In this document: positions 51,163 through 61,582 of the stretch, one piece after another
Numbering within the stretch: the stretch's first letter is position 1
How the letters are laid out: the number at the start of each line of letters is the position of its first letter
Assembly: GCF_030689305.1 (NCBI RefSeq)
Contig: NZ_JAUYVM010000019.1
Location: 1 to 64,000, forward strand
DNA: 64,000 bases
Direction: 5' to 3'
Origin: Vibrio penaeicida
GTDB taxonomy: Bacteria; Pseudomonadota; Gammaproteobacteria; Enterobacterales; Vibrionaceae
Program-made: the position numbers and the translations under genes
Notes under the pieces: generated by a model
Databases searched by the model: none
The model's input: the letters and a program-made list of their open reading frames with translations, nothing else
What the model was told of the DNA's origin: nothing

Positions 51163-52650
51163 ATGAATAATAATCACATATCTATTTACTCCACCACTCA
51201 AATACGTGATGGGGAAAAGCTTGCTGCACAAAAACTTGGCATTCCAATGTACGAGTTAATGGAACGTGCGGGTAAAGCGGTATTTCGTTTAATAAACGAC
51301 AAATTTACTTCAGCAAAAAGACTGCTGGTTGTATGTGGTACAGGGAATAATGGTGGCGATGGCTATGTTGTCGCAAAGTTAGCTAAGTTGTTCGGTCATG
51401 ATGTGATGCTGTGGCACGTAGGTGATTCGGACAGATTGACGGGAGATGCACTCACCGCTCAGCAAGGTTGGCTAGGCGTCGGGGGAGAAATATTGTCACC
51501 GAGCTCATCGTTTCCCAAAGAACTCGATCTTATCGTAGATGGGATGCTTGGGACGGGCCTATCTGGCATAGTCCGACGCCAATACGCCGAAGTCATCGAT
51601 AAAATAAATCATCACCCCGCACCTGTCATTTCTATCGATGTGCCTTCCGGGCTTTGTGCCGACTCTGGCGAAGCACTAGGGGCAGCCGTTGAAGCAGCAT
51701 ATACCGTCACGTTCGTTGGTTTGAAACAAGGGTTAATCACAGGAAAAGGGAAAAACTATACGGGTATCTTGTCTTACGACAGTTTAGGTACCGACGAATA
51801 TTTTCAGCAAAACGTTTCTTCCCAATATAAAGTGATTGGCGGTCAGATCCTTAAAGACACATTGCCTCACCGTAAGCCTAATAGCCACAAAGGCAACTTT
51901 GGTCGGGTGCTTCTTGTTGGAGGCGCAAACGGCATGGGTGGCGCAATTACTCTAGCCAGTGCCGCTTGTGCTCGCACGGGAGCTGGGCTCACTAAAGTCA
52001 TCACCTATAAAGAGAATGCCCCTTCTCTCTTAGCGGCTTATCCTGAAATAATGATCGACCCACATATGGGCAATAAGCACCTTGTTAATGAGTCGCTGCA
52101 ATGGGCCGATACCTTGGTACTCGGTCCGGGTTTGGGTCAGCTAGTCTGGGGTAATGAGCTTTTCCACCTTTTCCACAATTTAGCGCTTCCCAAAGTACTC
52201 GATGCTGACGCATTAAATTTCTTGGCAACTCAACCCAACAAGGATCAGCAGCGAGTGATTACCCCTCATCCAGGTGAGGCAGCACGACTCTTAGACTGTT
52301 CTGTACAAGACATTGAAGATAATCGATTCCAAGCAGCTAGAGATCTTCATGAAAAATATGGCGGTGTGATTGTTTTAAAAGGGGCTGGAACCGTAGTTTA
52401 TGGTGGTGATACTTTTTGGGTTTGCAACCAAGGAAACCCCGGAATGGCAACTGGCGGAATGGGAGACGTATTAAGCGGAATCATTGGAAGTTTGCTAGGG
52501 CAAAAACTGAGCATGATCGATGCAGCTTGTTTGGGAGTTTGGCTACACAGTAACGCTGCAGATAACTGCGCACAGAATGAGGGGCAAATCGGCATGCTCG
52601 CCAGCGACCTCTTCCCGTACATTCGGTCGCTCTTAAACGGACATGCTTAA
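51163..52650 (+). CDS. Bifunctional NAD(P)HX epimerase / ADP-dependent dehydratase (YjeF)
   Basis: A 495-residue repair enzyme that restores hydrated NADH and NADPH. The N-terminal epimerase domain (about 1-210) has VVCGTGNNGGDGYVVAKLAKL and DLIVDGMLGTGL. The C-terminal dehydratase domain (about 225-495) is a ribokinase-fold enzyme with VLLVGGANGMGGAITLASAACARTGAG and the ADP-binding GNPGMATGGMGDVLSGIIGSL. Both catalytic regions look intact. AGGACA precedes the ATG. It is separated from the typical tsaE-amiB neighbourhood and lies next to a structured repeat. Confidence 0.93.
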   Translation: MNNNHISIYSTTQIRDGEKLAAQKLGIPMYELMERAGKAVFRLINDKFTSAKRLLVVCGTGNNGGDGYVVAKLAKLFGHDVMLWHVGDSDRLTGDALTAQQGWLGVGGEILSPSSSFPKELDLIVDGMLGTGLSGIVRRQYAEVIDKINHHPAPVISIDVPSGLCADSGEALGAAVEAAYTVTFVGLKQGLITGKGKNYTGILSYDSLGTDEYFQQNVSSQYKVIGGQILKDTLPHRKPNSHKGNFGRVLLVGGANGMGGAITLASAACARTGAGLTKVITYKENAPSLLAAYPEIMIDPHMGNKHLVNESLQWADTLVLGPGLGQLVWGNELFHLFHNLALPKVLDADALNFLATQPNKDQQRVITPHPGEAARLLDCSVQDIEDNRFQAARDLHEKYGGVIVLKGAGTVVYGGDTFWVCNQGNPGMATGGMGDVLSGIIGSLLGQKLSMIDAACLGVWLHSNAADNCAQNEGQIGMLASDLFPYIRSLLNGHA

Positions 52651-52781
52651 GCACTCGCTCAGAAATTGATAATGTAATGTGAATTGAGTAGCACTCCAGC
52701 GAGGAATACAAAATACTCCTCGCTGACTTTATTAACTTGGAGTAAATTATCCTTTATATACAACAACTCACATTAGTAGTA

Positions 52782-53264
52782 ATGATCAGAAGATACGCCC
52801 TAACCTGTCTTTCCTTATTGAGCCTAACGCTTCCTTTCATGGCTTTCTCTGCTGTAGACCTTGTTAAGGTTGTAAAATCGGAGCGTACGATGACACTGCT
52901 AAGTAAAGGGGAGATCGTCAAAGAATACCGAATAGCACTGGGAGGTTCGCCAAAAGGGCATAAACAGCAAGAAGGGGATCAAAAAACGCCTGAAGGACGA
53001 TATATACTCGATTACAAAAAAGAAGATTCAGCCTTTCACCGTTCGATGCATATCAGCTATCCAAACGCAAAAGATAAAGCCAAAGCGAAAGCTCTCGGTG
53101 TCGATCCCGGAGGGTTCATCATGGTTCATGGAAACAACCCAAAAAATCGGCTTCTACAATTTGACTGGACAGAAGGTTGTATCGCGATAACAGACAATGA
53201 AATGGACGAGTTCATGGATCTTGTTCAAGTTGGCACTCCAATAGAAATTACGTGGGAAGAGTAG
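52782..53264 (+). CDS. L,D-transpeptidase (YkuD domain) family exported protein
   Basis: A 160-residue precursor with signal peptide MIRRYALTCLSLLSLTLPFMAFS. The YkuD domain begins VDLVKVVKSERTMTLLSKGEIVKEYRIALGG and carries GDQKTPEGRYILDYK. Its active site is MVHGNNPKNRLLQFDWTEGCIAI, with His near 115 and Cys near 134. The usual SHGC is TEGC here, as in the YafK-like group. It would form or cut peptidoglycan cross-links or anchor proteins in the periplasm. No clear ribosome-binding site is visible. Confidence 0.92.
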   Translation: MIRRYALTCLSLLSLTLPFMAFSAVDLVKVVKSERTMTLLSKGEIVKEYRIALGGSPKGHKQQEGDQKTPEGRYILDYKKEDSAFHRSMHISYPNAKDKAKAKALGVDPGGFIMVHGNNPKNRLLQFDWTEGCIAITDNEMDEFMDLVQVGTPIEITWEE

Positions 53265-53545
53265 TTTATTAAATACTCAGCTCACTATAACTTTCCACAC
53301 CCCTTGGAAGCCTACGACAATACCCCTCTTACAACCCATTAGATTTTCTAATCCAATTCATAGAAAAGTATCGTGTATTTGCCCTGCATTCCCCCTTGTT
53401 AACGACACGCTTTACTCTTAATATCTCGACAACTTCGGGATGTGTCTTTTTGTGATCCTGAGGGTTAAGTGGATAAGAAAAAATAAGACGCTTATTTTCC
53501 TGCTATATCCTGATTTTCTTCGCTTTCTCATTAGGAGTAGTAAAG

Positions 53546-54754
53546 ATGTCTTCTTCGGTACCCTTGGTACGATTGACGTTTTTAATCGCCATTCTTGCTG
53601 CAGTGGGTCAAATGACTCAAACGATGTATGTTCCATCCATTGGGCATATGGCAGCAGAGTTCATTGTGAATCCTGCGGCATTACAAGCAGTAATGGCTTG
53701 CTTTCTTATTCCTTATGGTTTGTCCCAATTTGTCTACGGTCCCCTATCTGACCGATTAGGTAGAAAGCCTATTATTATATCGGGTCTCATCATTTATTTG
53801 TTGGGGACGCTCGTTACGTTGTTTGCCCAAGATTACTCGCTATTTTTACTCGGCTGCTTTATTCAAGGAGCGGGGATTGGGTGTGGCGGCACTATGGCTC
53901 GTACTCTAACCAGAGATTGCTTTGAAGGTACAGATCTGCACCGAGCAAATAGCCTAATCAGCATGTGTATAATATTTTGCCCTTTACTTGCACCATTGCT
54001 GGGTGGGTATTTAACCGAAACAACGGGCTGGCGAAATAGCTACTTATTTCTTGCCTTATTTGCAGCTGCTGTTTTGCTAACGATGATAACGAGTTTTAAA
54101 GAAACACTGCCTGTAGAGCGTAGAAATGCCGCACCAGTTTGGGAAAACTATCGATACGTATTGGTAAACCGTCGCTTTCAAGGTTACTTAGTGTGTCTTG
54201 TTGCGATGTTCTCTGGTGTTGCGGTATTTGAAGCGGCGGCAGGTGTATTGTTGGGTGGCACGTTAAAGCTGCCCGCTACCGTTGTGAGCTTGCTATTTAT
54301 CGCCCCCATTCCAGGATACTTAGCAGGAGCAGGACTTTCGAGTGTTATTGCACGAAAAAGCTCTGAAAAACACGCCTTGATATACGGGATGGTTGCAGCG
54401 GTCATTGGCTCGGCAATCGTTTTGATTCCGGGGCTTAACGACAAAACCACTGCCGTTACACTAGTAGGTGGTGCAACGGTATACTTTTTGGGCGCTGGCA
54501 TTTTGTTCCCTGCCGCGACAACAGGCGCATTAACCCCATTCTCTTCTCATGCTGGCACCGCGGGCGCGCTCCTTGGTGGAATGCAAAACTTTGGTGCTGG
54601 GATCGCTACGATGGCGGCATCTGTGCTTCCTGCAAGCAATCAATTACCTCTAGGCATCATCATGCTTATATGCGCAATTTTTGCGATGTTAGGGTTGATT
54701 TGGGTAGACAAGAACCCTGAAATACAAACCGATAGACAAGTAACTGCGATTTAG
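53546..54754 (+). CDS. emrD: MFS multidrug exporter, EmrD/Bcr type
   Basis: A 402-residue drug:H+ antiporter of 12 helices. It opens VRLTFLIAILAAVGQMTQTMYVPSI and carries the antiporter motif A region YGLSQFVYGPLSDRLGRKPII (about 62-82), with the GPLSDRxGRRP pattern. SFKETLP lies at the central loop. It resembles EmrD closely in length and opening. AGGAGT precedes the ATG. It forms a single-gene unit, with no adjacent regulator. Confidence 0.88.
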   Translation: MSSSVPLVRLTFLIAILAAVGQMTQTMYVPSIGHMAAEFIVNPAALQAVMACFLIPYGLSQFVYGPLSDRLGRKPIIISGLIIYLLGTLVTLFAQDYSLFLLGCFIQGAGIGCGGTMARTLTRDCFEGTDLHRANSLISMCIIFCPLLAPLLGGYLTETTGWRNSYLFLALFAAAVLLTMITSFKETLPVERRNAAPVWENYRYVLVNRRFQGYLVCLVAMFSGVAVFEAAAGVLLGGTLKLPATVVSLLFIAPIPGYLAGAGLSSVIARKSSEKHALIYGMVAAVIGSAIVLIPGLNDKTTAVTLVGGATVYFLGAGILFPAATTGALTPFSSHAGTAGALLGGMQNFGAGIATMAASVLPASNQLPLGIIMLICAIFAMLGLIWVDKNPEIQTDRQVTAI

Positions 54755-54940
54755 ATCCAGCTTTGTAAACTCTCTTTTTAAACTGTAGTAAAAGTGTCAC
54801 AAAGGATATTTAGCCTCACTATACTCACTCACCTTATAAATAAAGCGATAATGCTTTCATGGTGAGAACAAATATCATTTACAGTTACGATAATTATGAC
54901 TAACATTATTTAGTCATTAAAAATCGCAGTAGAGTATAGA

Positions 54941-57307
54941 TTGAAATATAAGTTAATTTCCCCTCGCATCACCTATATTTGGTTAACAGGCATTTTAGTT
55001 GCGCTACTTTGCTTTTATACAATTAATTTCTATGAAGGCAAGAGAGCACAATATAGCTTAGAGCTGAAAACAAATGAACAAATTGAAGCTCTAGAAAACG
55101 CCATAAGTGCTCTAAAAACTGTACTTCACTCTACTCGAGACTTTCTTCAAATCAGCAATGATCTAACATCTGAGCAATTCCATAAATTACTGCGCGATAG
55201 AACAGGGATTGGTTCAGGTATACATACTATTTTTTGGGCACCGCTCATTTCGACCAGGCATCCTGCTGAAAGCGATATATTAAAAATAAAAAGCAACCAA
55301 CTTGGCTATGCAATACACCCCAATATTTCAACCAATTATGCATGTTCCAATTGGTTGGGGCTTCATGCATTCCCCGTGCTGTATGCATCCCCTCAGTTTG
55401 AAGGAAGTGAATTTTTAGGTAAAAGGTTGGAAAGCCACTGTCCAAATAATAAAGCGCTAAGACGAGCCATTGAAATTAATGAGGCAAAGGCGTCTACTTT
55501 TTACCATGAAGGAAAAAGAGGGCTGCAAATATATTTGCCCGTACAATCATCACAAGGACAAACACTGGGTGTCTTGGTGATGAACATCATTTTATTTGAG
55601 TTCCTTGAGCTGACTTGGCAAGATGAGTTTTTAGCCAAAAACATTGAAATCATTGTACAAGATGAGAATAAAAGAGAATTATTTCAAATGCGCCATCCAG
55701 ACCAAAAAGACAATCTTTTTGGTCTTCTAGAATTTCCATCAGTAACTAGAAGTTTATATTTTCCTACATTAGATAAGTCTTTAGTTATCACAACAATTTA
55801 TTTGGATACCGATTATCGCCCATTTATTTATGGTGCCGCTTCCTGCTTCTTAATCTTTATGTTAACTCTCTCGGTTTCCGTTAGCGTTAAAAGCTATGCT
55901 AGCCGTTTACAAGTGTCGAATAAACTTGTAGCTGAAAAAACACAACGGCTTAGAGTTCAAGCCACACACGACTCACTAACAGGGCTATTCAATCGGCAAG
56001 CGCTAGCAGAACAGTTAGAAGATTTTATCAGCCAAATAACCCCAACGGGTGGCAATGGCTTTGCCATTCTGTTTATCGATTTAAATCGATTCAAAATTGT
56101 AAATGATTCAATGGGTCACACGATCGGAGACCTGCTACTACAACAAGTTGCTCAGCGATTGATCAACAATGTTCGCAATGACGATATCTGTTATCGGTTT
56201 GGTGGAGATGAATTTATCGTTTGCCTCAGAAACAAGCTTAATCGATACGACGTAAGTAATGTTTGTCAGCGCTATCTAACCGCACTGACCGAACCCTACT
56301 ACTGCGATGGCCTCTCATACAATATTGGTGCAAGTATCGGTGTTACAACGGTAAATTCGTCCACTCAAACGTTAACTAACATCCTACGCGAAGCTGATAC
56401 CGCCATGTATCGAGCCAAAAATTCCTCGTCGGATCATGTTATTTTTTACGATGACACCATGTTTGATCAGGCCAAGCAACGCTTTACTGTTGAAAACGAA
56501 TTGAGTGAAGCACACAGCAAAAAACAGTTACTTTTGTACTATCAACCTGTTTTCTCCGTAAGCTCTGATACGGTTACGGCGTTTGAAGCCTTATTGCGCT
56601 GGAATCACCCTGACAAAGGGTGGATCTCACCTGCGGTCTTTATCCCCGTAGCTGAAGAGACCGATCAGATTATCGAAATAGGTGATTGGATATTGGAAGA
56701 AGTCTGCGCCACTATTCAGCAGATTTGGGACAAGTCCGCTTCCGGCACATGCCCTCGAATCAACGTGAACGTTTCGGTGAAGCAGCTTAAATCGGGGCAT
56801 ATCGTCAAAACACTTCGTAGCGTTCTTAAGAAGTATCGATTCCCTAACTCCCTTCTGGGCATAGAGATCACTGAATCCACTCTACTCAACCACTCAACAG
56901 CCAGTAACACGCTTAAGCAGATAAAAACGCTAGGAGTATCACTGTATCTTGATGATTTTGGTACGGGCTACTCGTCTTTGGCAGTACTTAACGACTACCC
57001 GTTTGACGTATTGAAAATGGATAGAAGCTTCATCTGGAAGCTGAATAAGAAGGGAGATAAATCCTCACAGCTTTGTGAAGCCATTATCAAGATGTCTCAT
57101 TCAATTAACCTAACGGTGGTCGCCGAGGGAGTCGAAACTCAGGCTCAATTTGATATGCTCAAAAGCTATCAATGCGACTATATCCAGGGTTTTTTGAAAG
57201 GAAAGCCTGTTGCCAAATGTGAAATGTCACGCTTTATTGTCTCTTCAAACGCAGCTAAGCAATTATCAAATATCGCGTCAAAACATAAGAAATCTGAAAA
57301 CGCTTAG
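54941..57307 (+). CDS. CHASE-GGDEF-EAL cyclic-di-GMP enzyme
   Basis: A 788-residue membrane protein. TM1 lies at about 9-28, a CHASE-type periplasmic sensor at about 60-270 (SEQFHKLLRDRTGIGSGIHTIFWAP and HEGKRGLQIYLPV), and TM2 at about 290-312. The GGDEF domain follows with an intact RFGGDEFIV (about residue 423) and then the EAL domain with FEALLRWNHP, LDDFGTGYSSLAVL and VVAEGVETQ. Both catalytic motifs look complete, so it could make and degrade c-di-GMP. The start is a TTG at 54941; an in-frame ATG is much further in and would remove TM1. Its ligand is unknown. Confidence 0.92.
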   Translation: MKYKLISPRITYIWLTGILVALLCFYTINFYEGKRAQYSLELKTNEQIEALENAISALKTVLHSTRDFLQISNDLTSEQFHKLLRDRTGIGSGIHTIFWAPLISTRHPAESDILKIKSNQLGYAIHPNISTNYACSNWLGLHAFPVLYASPQFEGSEFLGKRLESHCPNNKALRRAIEINEAKASTFYHEGKRGLQIYLPVQSSQGQTLGVLVMNIILFEFLELTWQDEFLAKNIEIIVQDENKRELFQMRHPDQKDNLFGLLEFPSVTRSLYFPTLDKSLVITTIYLDTDYRPFIYGAASCFLIFMLTLSVSVSVKSYASRLQVSNKLVAEKTQRLRVQATHDSLTGLFNRQALAEQLEDFISQITPTGGNGFAILFIDLNRFKIVNDSMGHTIGDLLLQQVAQRLINNVRNDDICYRFGGDEFIVCLRNKLNRYDVSNVCQRYLTALTEPYYCDGLSYNIGASIGVTTVNSSTQTLTNILREADTAMYRAKNSSSDHVIFYDDTMFDQAKQRFTVENELSEAHSKKQLLLYYQPVFSVSSDTVTAFEALLRWNHPDKGWISPAVFIPVAEETDQIIEIGDWILEEVCATIQQIWDKSASGTCPRINVNVSVKQLKSGHIVKTLRSVLKKYRFPNSLLGIEITESTLLNHSTASNTLKQIKTLGVSLYLDDFGTGYSSLAVLNDYPFDVLKMDRSFIWKLNKKGDKSSQLCEAIIKMSHSINLTVVAEGVETQAQFDMLKSYQCDYIQGFLKGKPVAKCEMSRFIVSSNAAKQLSNIASKHKKSENA

Positions 57308-57353
57308 CCGACGCTAAGATGGTTACTTAACCTGTTCTTGGAATCAGAAGTTA

Positions 57354-58328
57354 CTAATCCGCTGGATAAACAACACCTATCTGTTTTCTGACTTCTGTTA
57401 GTACTTTCGCCGTTAATTTTGAAAGCTTCTCGGCATTTGAATCCGTTACGTCACCGTTGACAAGTTTGGCAAAGTGTTGTGCTTCATACACCATGCTCAT
57501 TTCATTTGAAGGCAGTGTTATGTTTTGTGTTACGCCGCCTCTCGGTCTGATCTCAATGTTCTGTGCTTCAGACAAATGGTGAATAACAATGTTGCCATTC
57601 TCACCTTGTACCTCACTTGGTATCGCTGAATCCGCTACTTTTGAATGTGTAATAACGGCATCTAAACCCTCAAATTCAAGTAGCACGCTACCCTGACCAT
57701 CCACGCCCGATTCTAAAATCGTCGCTGTTGCGTGCACGCTCTTTGGCTCGCCAAACAGACTGATTGCACTGGCAATACAATAGTAACCAATGTCCATTGT
57801 CGAACCGTTCGAAAACTCGGGGTTAAATGTATTTGGGTTTTCACCATTCAGATATTTTTGGTAACGAGAAGAATACTGGCAGTAATTCAGTATGGCTTTG
57901 CGAACGGGTGAAATTTCGGAAAGCTTGTTTTTGATTAACTCAAAATTGGGCAGATAATTTGTTTTAAATGCTTCAAATAGAACGACATTGTGTTCGTGTG
58001 CCACTGCGAACATCCTTTCAACTTCTTCATAGTTGGATGCCAATGGTTTTTCACAGATAACGTGCTTTCCATGTCGCATCAATGCAATGGCTTGTTCACA
58101 GTGAAAGGAGTTCGGGCTTGCGAGGTATACGGCGTCAATATCTTTGTTTGCACATAATGCGTCAAAATCCGTAATAATCGTCTCACAACCGAAGTTTTCA
58201 GCAAATGCCACTCCTGTCTCGTGATTTCTGGAATAAACCGCAGCCAAAGAGTACTGCTGAAAGCTCAACGCGGCTTTTACAAAATGCTCTGTAATCCAAT
58301 TTGTCCCTACTACTGCCAGCTTTATCAT
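57354..58328 (-). CDS. Gfo/Idh/MocA-family oxidoreductase
   Basis: A 324-residue NAD(P)-dependent oxidoreductase. The N-terminal Rossmann fold opens KLAVVGTNWITEHFVKAALSF, with DAVYLASPNSFHCEQAIALMRHGKHVICEKPLASN holding the conserved EKP (about 92-94). The C-terminal domain follows with GSTMDIGYYCIASAISLFG, including the catalytic Asp/His-type residues of the family. The substrate is probably a sugar or cyclitol derivative but cannot be specified. AGGGAAAA precedes the ATG. The gene is monocistronic and convergent with the GGDEF-EAL gene. Confidence 0.92.
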   Translation of the reverse strand: MIKLAVVGTNWITEHFVKAALSFQQYSLAAVYSRNHETGVAFAENFGCETIITDFDALCANKDIDAVYLASPNSFHCEQAIALMRHGKHVICEKPLASNYEEVERMFAVAHEHNVVLFEAFKTNYLPNFELIKNKLSEISPVRKAILNYCQYSSRYQKYLNGENPNTFNPEFSNGSTMDIGYYCIASAISLFGEPKSVHATATILESGVDGQGSVLLEFEGLDAVITHSKVADSAIPSEVQGENGNIVIHHLSEAQNIEIRPRGGVTQNITLPSNEMSMVYEAQHFAKLVNGDVTDSNAEKLSKLTAKVLTEVRKQIGVVYPAD

Positions 58329-58356
58329 TTTTTTCCCTAATTCATTAATTCTCGAT

Positions 58357-58385
58357 GACCCAAGTATTTTGAGGTTACTTGGGTC
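58357..58385. repeat. 29-bp ACCCAAGT palindrome upstream of the oxidoreductase gene
   Basis: GACCCAAGTA at the left and TACTTGGGTC at the right are a perfect 10-bp inverted pair around nine bases (TTTTGAGGT). The core TTTTGAGGTTACTTGGGT matches the right end of the 281-bp element at 9688. It is a minimal derivative of the same family. Confidence 0.85.
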
Positions 58386-58550
58386 TATATCCTAACAATC
58401 ATCTTCTTAAAAGGGGGTATTTTCAACACCATTTCAAGTAAGGATTTGTGACAGAAACAACCGAATGATCAACAAATTATTTACAATTCCGACCCAATGC
58501 TCTTCAATAAAAATATTGCTCGTACTCTGAGCTTACAATTTGGAGACGCT

Positions 58551-60518
58551 ATGACTGGCAGTAAACCCATCTGGGTCCCGACCTCAGAAAGAATAGAAAA
58601 CGCGTTAATTACAGACTTCATTCAACAACTGAATACTCGATATGCGTTATCTATTTCTACTTATGACGAGCTTCAACAGTGGTCGGTGGATGCCAGTTCC
58701 CAATTTTGGCAATTCTTGTGGGGTTACCTTGATGTTGTCGGGGTTAAAGGGGAAGTCATCAATGAACTTGGCCCTTCCAAATGGCAAGAAAGTGTCATTA
58801 GCAGAGATACGCTTTGGTTCCCGGAAGCGACACTAAATTATGCGGAAAACCTTTTAACTGGATCATCAGTGTCATCACAATCCGCTGCGATAGAGTTTTA
58901 CAACGAACGAGGTGATTCGAGCACCTTATCTTGGAAGCAACTTGAAGAACAGGTCTCGACAGTTCAACAATGGCTTCAAGATTGTGGAGTCAAAAAAGGT
59001 GATGTGATTGCAGGCTATCTCCCCTACCTTACTGAAACGGTCGTCGCCATGCTTGCAACAACAAGCTTGGGGGCTATTTGGACCTCTACTTCACCCGACT
59101 TTGGTATAGACAGTGTTCTTGAACGTTTCGGACAGGTTAAACCTAAGGTGTTGTTTTGTTGCGATGGCTACTCCTTTGGAGGGAAGTACCATGATATGCG
59201 AAACAAAAACCAAGCACTCGGCGAGCATCTCGATTCTTTAAAACAGATATGCCAAATTGAATACCTCAATCTACCGCCCTTAATAGGCAGTATAAGCTGG
59301 ACTGAGGTGAACATGCGCTTTTCCCCTAAAGAGGTTGAATATTGCCAAGTAGGTTTTAACGACCCTTTATTTATTCTTTACTCTTCTGGCACCACAGGAA
59401 AACCAAAATGCATCACCCACTCTGTTGGTGGCACGCTTCTTAACCACAAAAAAGAGCATCAACTTCATTGTGACATCAAGGCAGAAGATCGGGTATTTTA
59501 CTACACCACATGCGGCTGGATGATGTGGAATTGGCACGTTTCTGCGCTTGCCAGTGGTGCAACTTTAGTGGTGTTTGATGGCAGCCCTGTGTACCCAAAT
59601 GAGGGGGTTCTATGGGATATTGCACATCGTGCTGGCGTGTCACTGTTTGGCACTTCGGCAAAATATCTCGCAGCGTTAGAGAAGAACGCCTATTCACCAA
59701 AACAGAACTTTGACCTCAGTACAATTCGAACGCTTTGCTCGACAGGATCGGCGCTTTACCCCGAGCAATTTGACTACGTATATCAACATATCGGGCAAGA
59801 TATTCATCTCGCCTCTATTTCTGGTGGCACCGATATATGCGGTTGTTTTGTGCTAGGAAATCCAATATCCCCCGTTTACAGGGGAGAGTGCCAAGGGCGC
59901 GGTCTCGGGCTCAATGTCGACGTCGTTGATGAAGGTGGATTGCCCCTTCGTTCAGAGCGAGGGGAACTCGTCTGCTTGAACAGTTTCCCTAATCAGCCAG
60001 TTGGTTTTTGGAATGACAGCGGTGAACGTTATCACAACGCTTACTGGGATAAACTCGAAAACGTGTGGCATCACGGAGACGACGTTGTACTAACAAGCAA
60101 CAATGGCATGATCTTCTATGGTCGTAGTGATACCGTGCTCAATCCAGGTGGCGTGCGTATTGGTACTGCTGAGATATATCAGCAAGTCAATCAATTGGTC
60201 GGGGTGACCGATTCCATTGCTGTCGGACAACAATGGGATGGCGACGAGCGCATCATATTGTTTGTCCAGTTAGAAAAAACACACTCACTCTCCGATGATT
60301 TAATCGTCTTGATTAAAAATACGCTTAAAACTCGCTGCTCACCACGACATGTCCCTGCTGTAATCCTTGCGGTAAGTGACATTCCAAGGACGAAATCCGG
60401 CAAGCTCGTTGAAGTAGCGGTAAAGGAAGTCATACATGGCAATGAAGTCAAAAACATTGGCGCCATTGCCAATCCTGAAGTACTCGGAGAAATCGCCTCC
60501 GTCTTTGGCCGAATCTAA
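58551..60518 (+). CDS. Acetoacetate--CoA ligase
   Basis: A 655-residue acyl-adenylate-forming enzyme activating acetoacetate with ATP and CoA, so that ketone bodies can be used or recycled. It starts MTGSKPIWVPTSERIENALI, with the ACS-N-terminal cap SQFWQFLWGYLDVVG, the AMP-binding P-loop YSSGTTGKPKCITH (about 283-296) and YTTCGWMMWNWHVSALASG. The C-terminal lysine region is IPRTKSGKLVEVAVKEVI. GGAG stands nine bases before the ATG at 58551; the frame extends to 58497 without a site. A LysR gene follows, on the same strand. Confidence 0.93.
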   Translation: MTGSKPIWVPTSERIENALITDFIQQLNTRYALSISTYDELQQWSVDASSQFWQFLWGYLDVVGVKGEVINELGPSKWQESVISRDTLWFPEATLNYAENLLTGSSVSSQSAAIEFYNERGDSSTLSWKQLEEQVSTVQQWLQDCGVKKGDVIAGYLPYLTETVVAMLATTSLGAIWTSTSPDFGIDSVLERFGQVKPKVLFCCDGYSFGGKYHDMRNKNQALGEHLDSLKQICQIEYLNLPPLIGSISWTEVNMRFSPKEVEYCQVGFNDPLFILYSSGTTGKPKCITHSVGGTLLNHKKEHQLHCDIKAEDRVFYYTTCGWMMWNWHVSALASGATLVVFDGSPVYPNEGVLWDIAHRAGVSLFGTSAKYLAALEKNAYSPKQNFDLSTIRTLCSTGSALYPEQFDYVYQHIGQDIHLASISGGTDICGCFVLGNPISPVYRGECQGRGLGLNVDVVDEGGLPLRSERGELVCLNSFPNQPVGFWNDSGERYHNAYWDKLENVWHHGDDVVLTSNNGMIFYGRSDTVLNPGGVRIGTAEIYQQVNQLVGVTDSIAVGQQWDGDERIILFVQLEKTHSLSDDLIVLIKNTLKTRCSPRHVPAVILAVSDIPRTKSGKLVEVAVKEVIHGNEVKNIGAIANPEVLGEIASVFGRI

Positions 60519-60703
60519 CACCGAATAGAACAACCTTAGTTCTAGTAGTATCCAGGCCAGCTTTACGTGAAGCTGGTCTCTACTCGATCCGTTACGAAAT
60601 GAACCCTATACTCAAGCTCCTTATTGAACTGTCGTAAATGCTTGCATTATTTGCTATTTTTTAATGACGTCTACCCATAAACCTATCTGGAATTACGCAC
60701 TTT

Positions 60704-61582
60704 ATGAACCTTTCTCAAGTTGAAGCCTTTTGCACCGTCGCTGACGTTGGTTCGGTTTCTGAAGCAGCTCGGCAACTCGAATGCAACAGAACCAAACTCA
60801 GTATGGCGATAAAAGCGTTAGAGAAGGAACTGAATACAGAATTGTTTGTGCGCTCAGGCAACCACCTTTCCCTCTCAGAAGCAGGTAAAGCAATTTATAA
60901 AGATTGCGAAAGTTTACTGGTGACACAAAAAAGGATCGTGCAAACTTGCCGCCAAGTATCCGGTGAATTTAATGCAGAAGTATGGATTGCGCGAGACGAC
61001 TCACTTCCAGATGAACTATGGCAAAATCTAGCGCACCAGATAAACAAAAAATTTCCTGCCACCTCCTTTAACATGGTCCTCGCATCGAGCGGCGACCTCG
61101 CTAACCTGGTCGAAACGCAGCAAGTGGATTTCGCATTCGGTGTCGATTACGAGCGAACGGATGATCCACGTGTCACTTACCATCCGATAGGTAAAATTCG
61201 AATGATGTCCGTTTGTCGAACCGGACATCCTTTAACAAAAATGCGCCGTGTCGCAGATGAAGATTTACGAAATGCGATGCAAGCGTCCATCGCCTACCTG
61301 AACGAAAAAGATAACCCAGAACTTCAGCCTTTCTCACTTCGCTACATTGGCTTTTCAAGCTTTGATTACATGCTCAGTACCATTCTCGGAGAAGATGCTT
61401 GGGGCGTGTTACCTGAACCCTTGATTCGCCCTCTGCTTCGTCAAGAAAAAATCGCGGTAATTAAGCATACCTATGGTCTGACTCAAGAAGACTATTGCAT
61501 GTTCACCGCAGCAGGAATGACAGAGGATGCCGCTATGGTTTGGCTGGCCGACAAACTCAGCGACTACCTTTTTGATTTCTAG
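60704..61582 (+). CDS. LysR-family transcriptional regulator
   Basis: A 292-residue regulator. The N-terminal helix-turn-helix is LSQVEAFCTVADVGSVSEAARQLECNRTKLSMAIKALEKEL and the effector-binding domain begins near 90 (AEVWIARDDSLPDELWQNLA). The segment CNRTKLSMAI differs from the common SQPAVS, which may affect site recognition. It lies 186 bp downstream of the acetoacetate-CoA ligase gene, in the same direction, with no strong ribosome-binding site. Its targets are unknown; the CDF transporter downstream (170 bp) is another candidate. Confidence 0.9.
   Translation: MNLSQVEAFCTVADVGSVSEAARQLECNRTKLSMAIKALEKELNTELFVRSGNHLSLSEAGKAIYKDCESLLVTQKRIVQTCRQVSGEFNAEVWIARDDSLPDELWQNLAHQINKKFPATSFNMVLASSGDLANLVETQQVDFAFGVDYERTDDPRVTYHPIGKIRMMSVCRTGHPLTKMRRVADEDLRNAMQASIAYLNEKDNPELQPFSLRYIGFSSFDYMLSTILGEDAWGVLPEPLIRPLLRQEKIAVIKHTYGLTQEDYCMFTAAGMTEDAAMVWLADKLSDYLFDF

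Noticed and set aside
53440..53751. 103-codon frame overlapping the EmrD-type start
   Set aside because: It reads a different frame of the exporter 5' end and the residues show no domain; it is a shadow.
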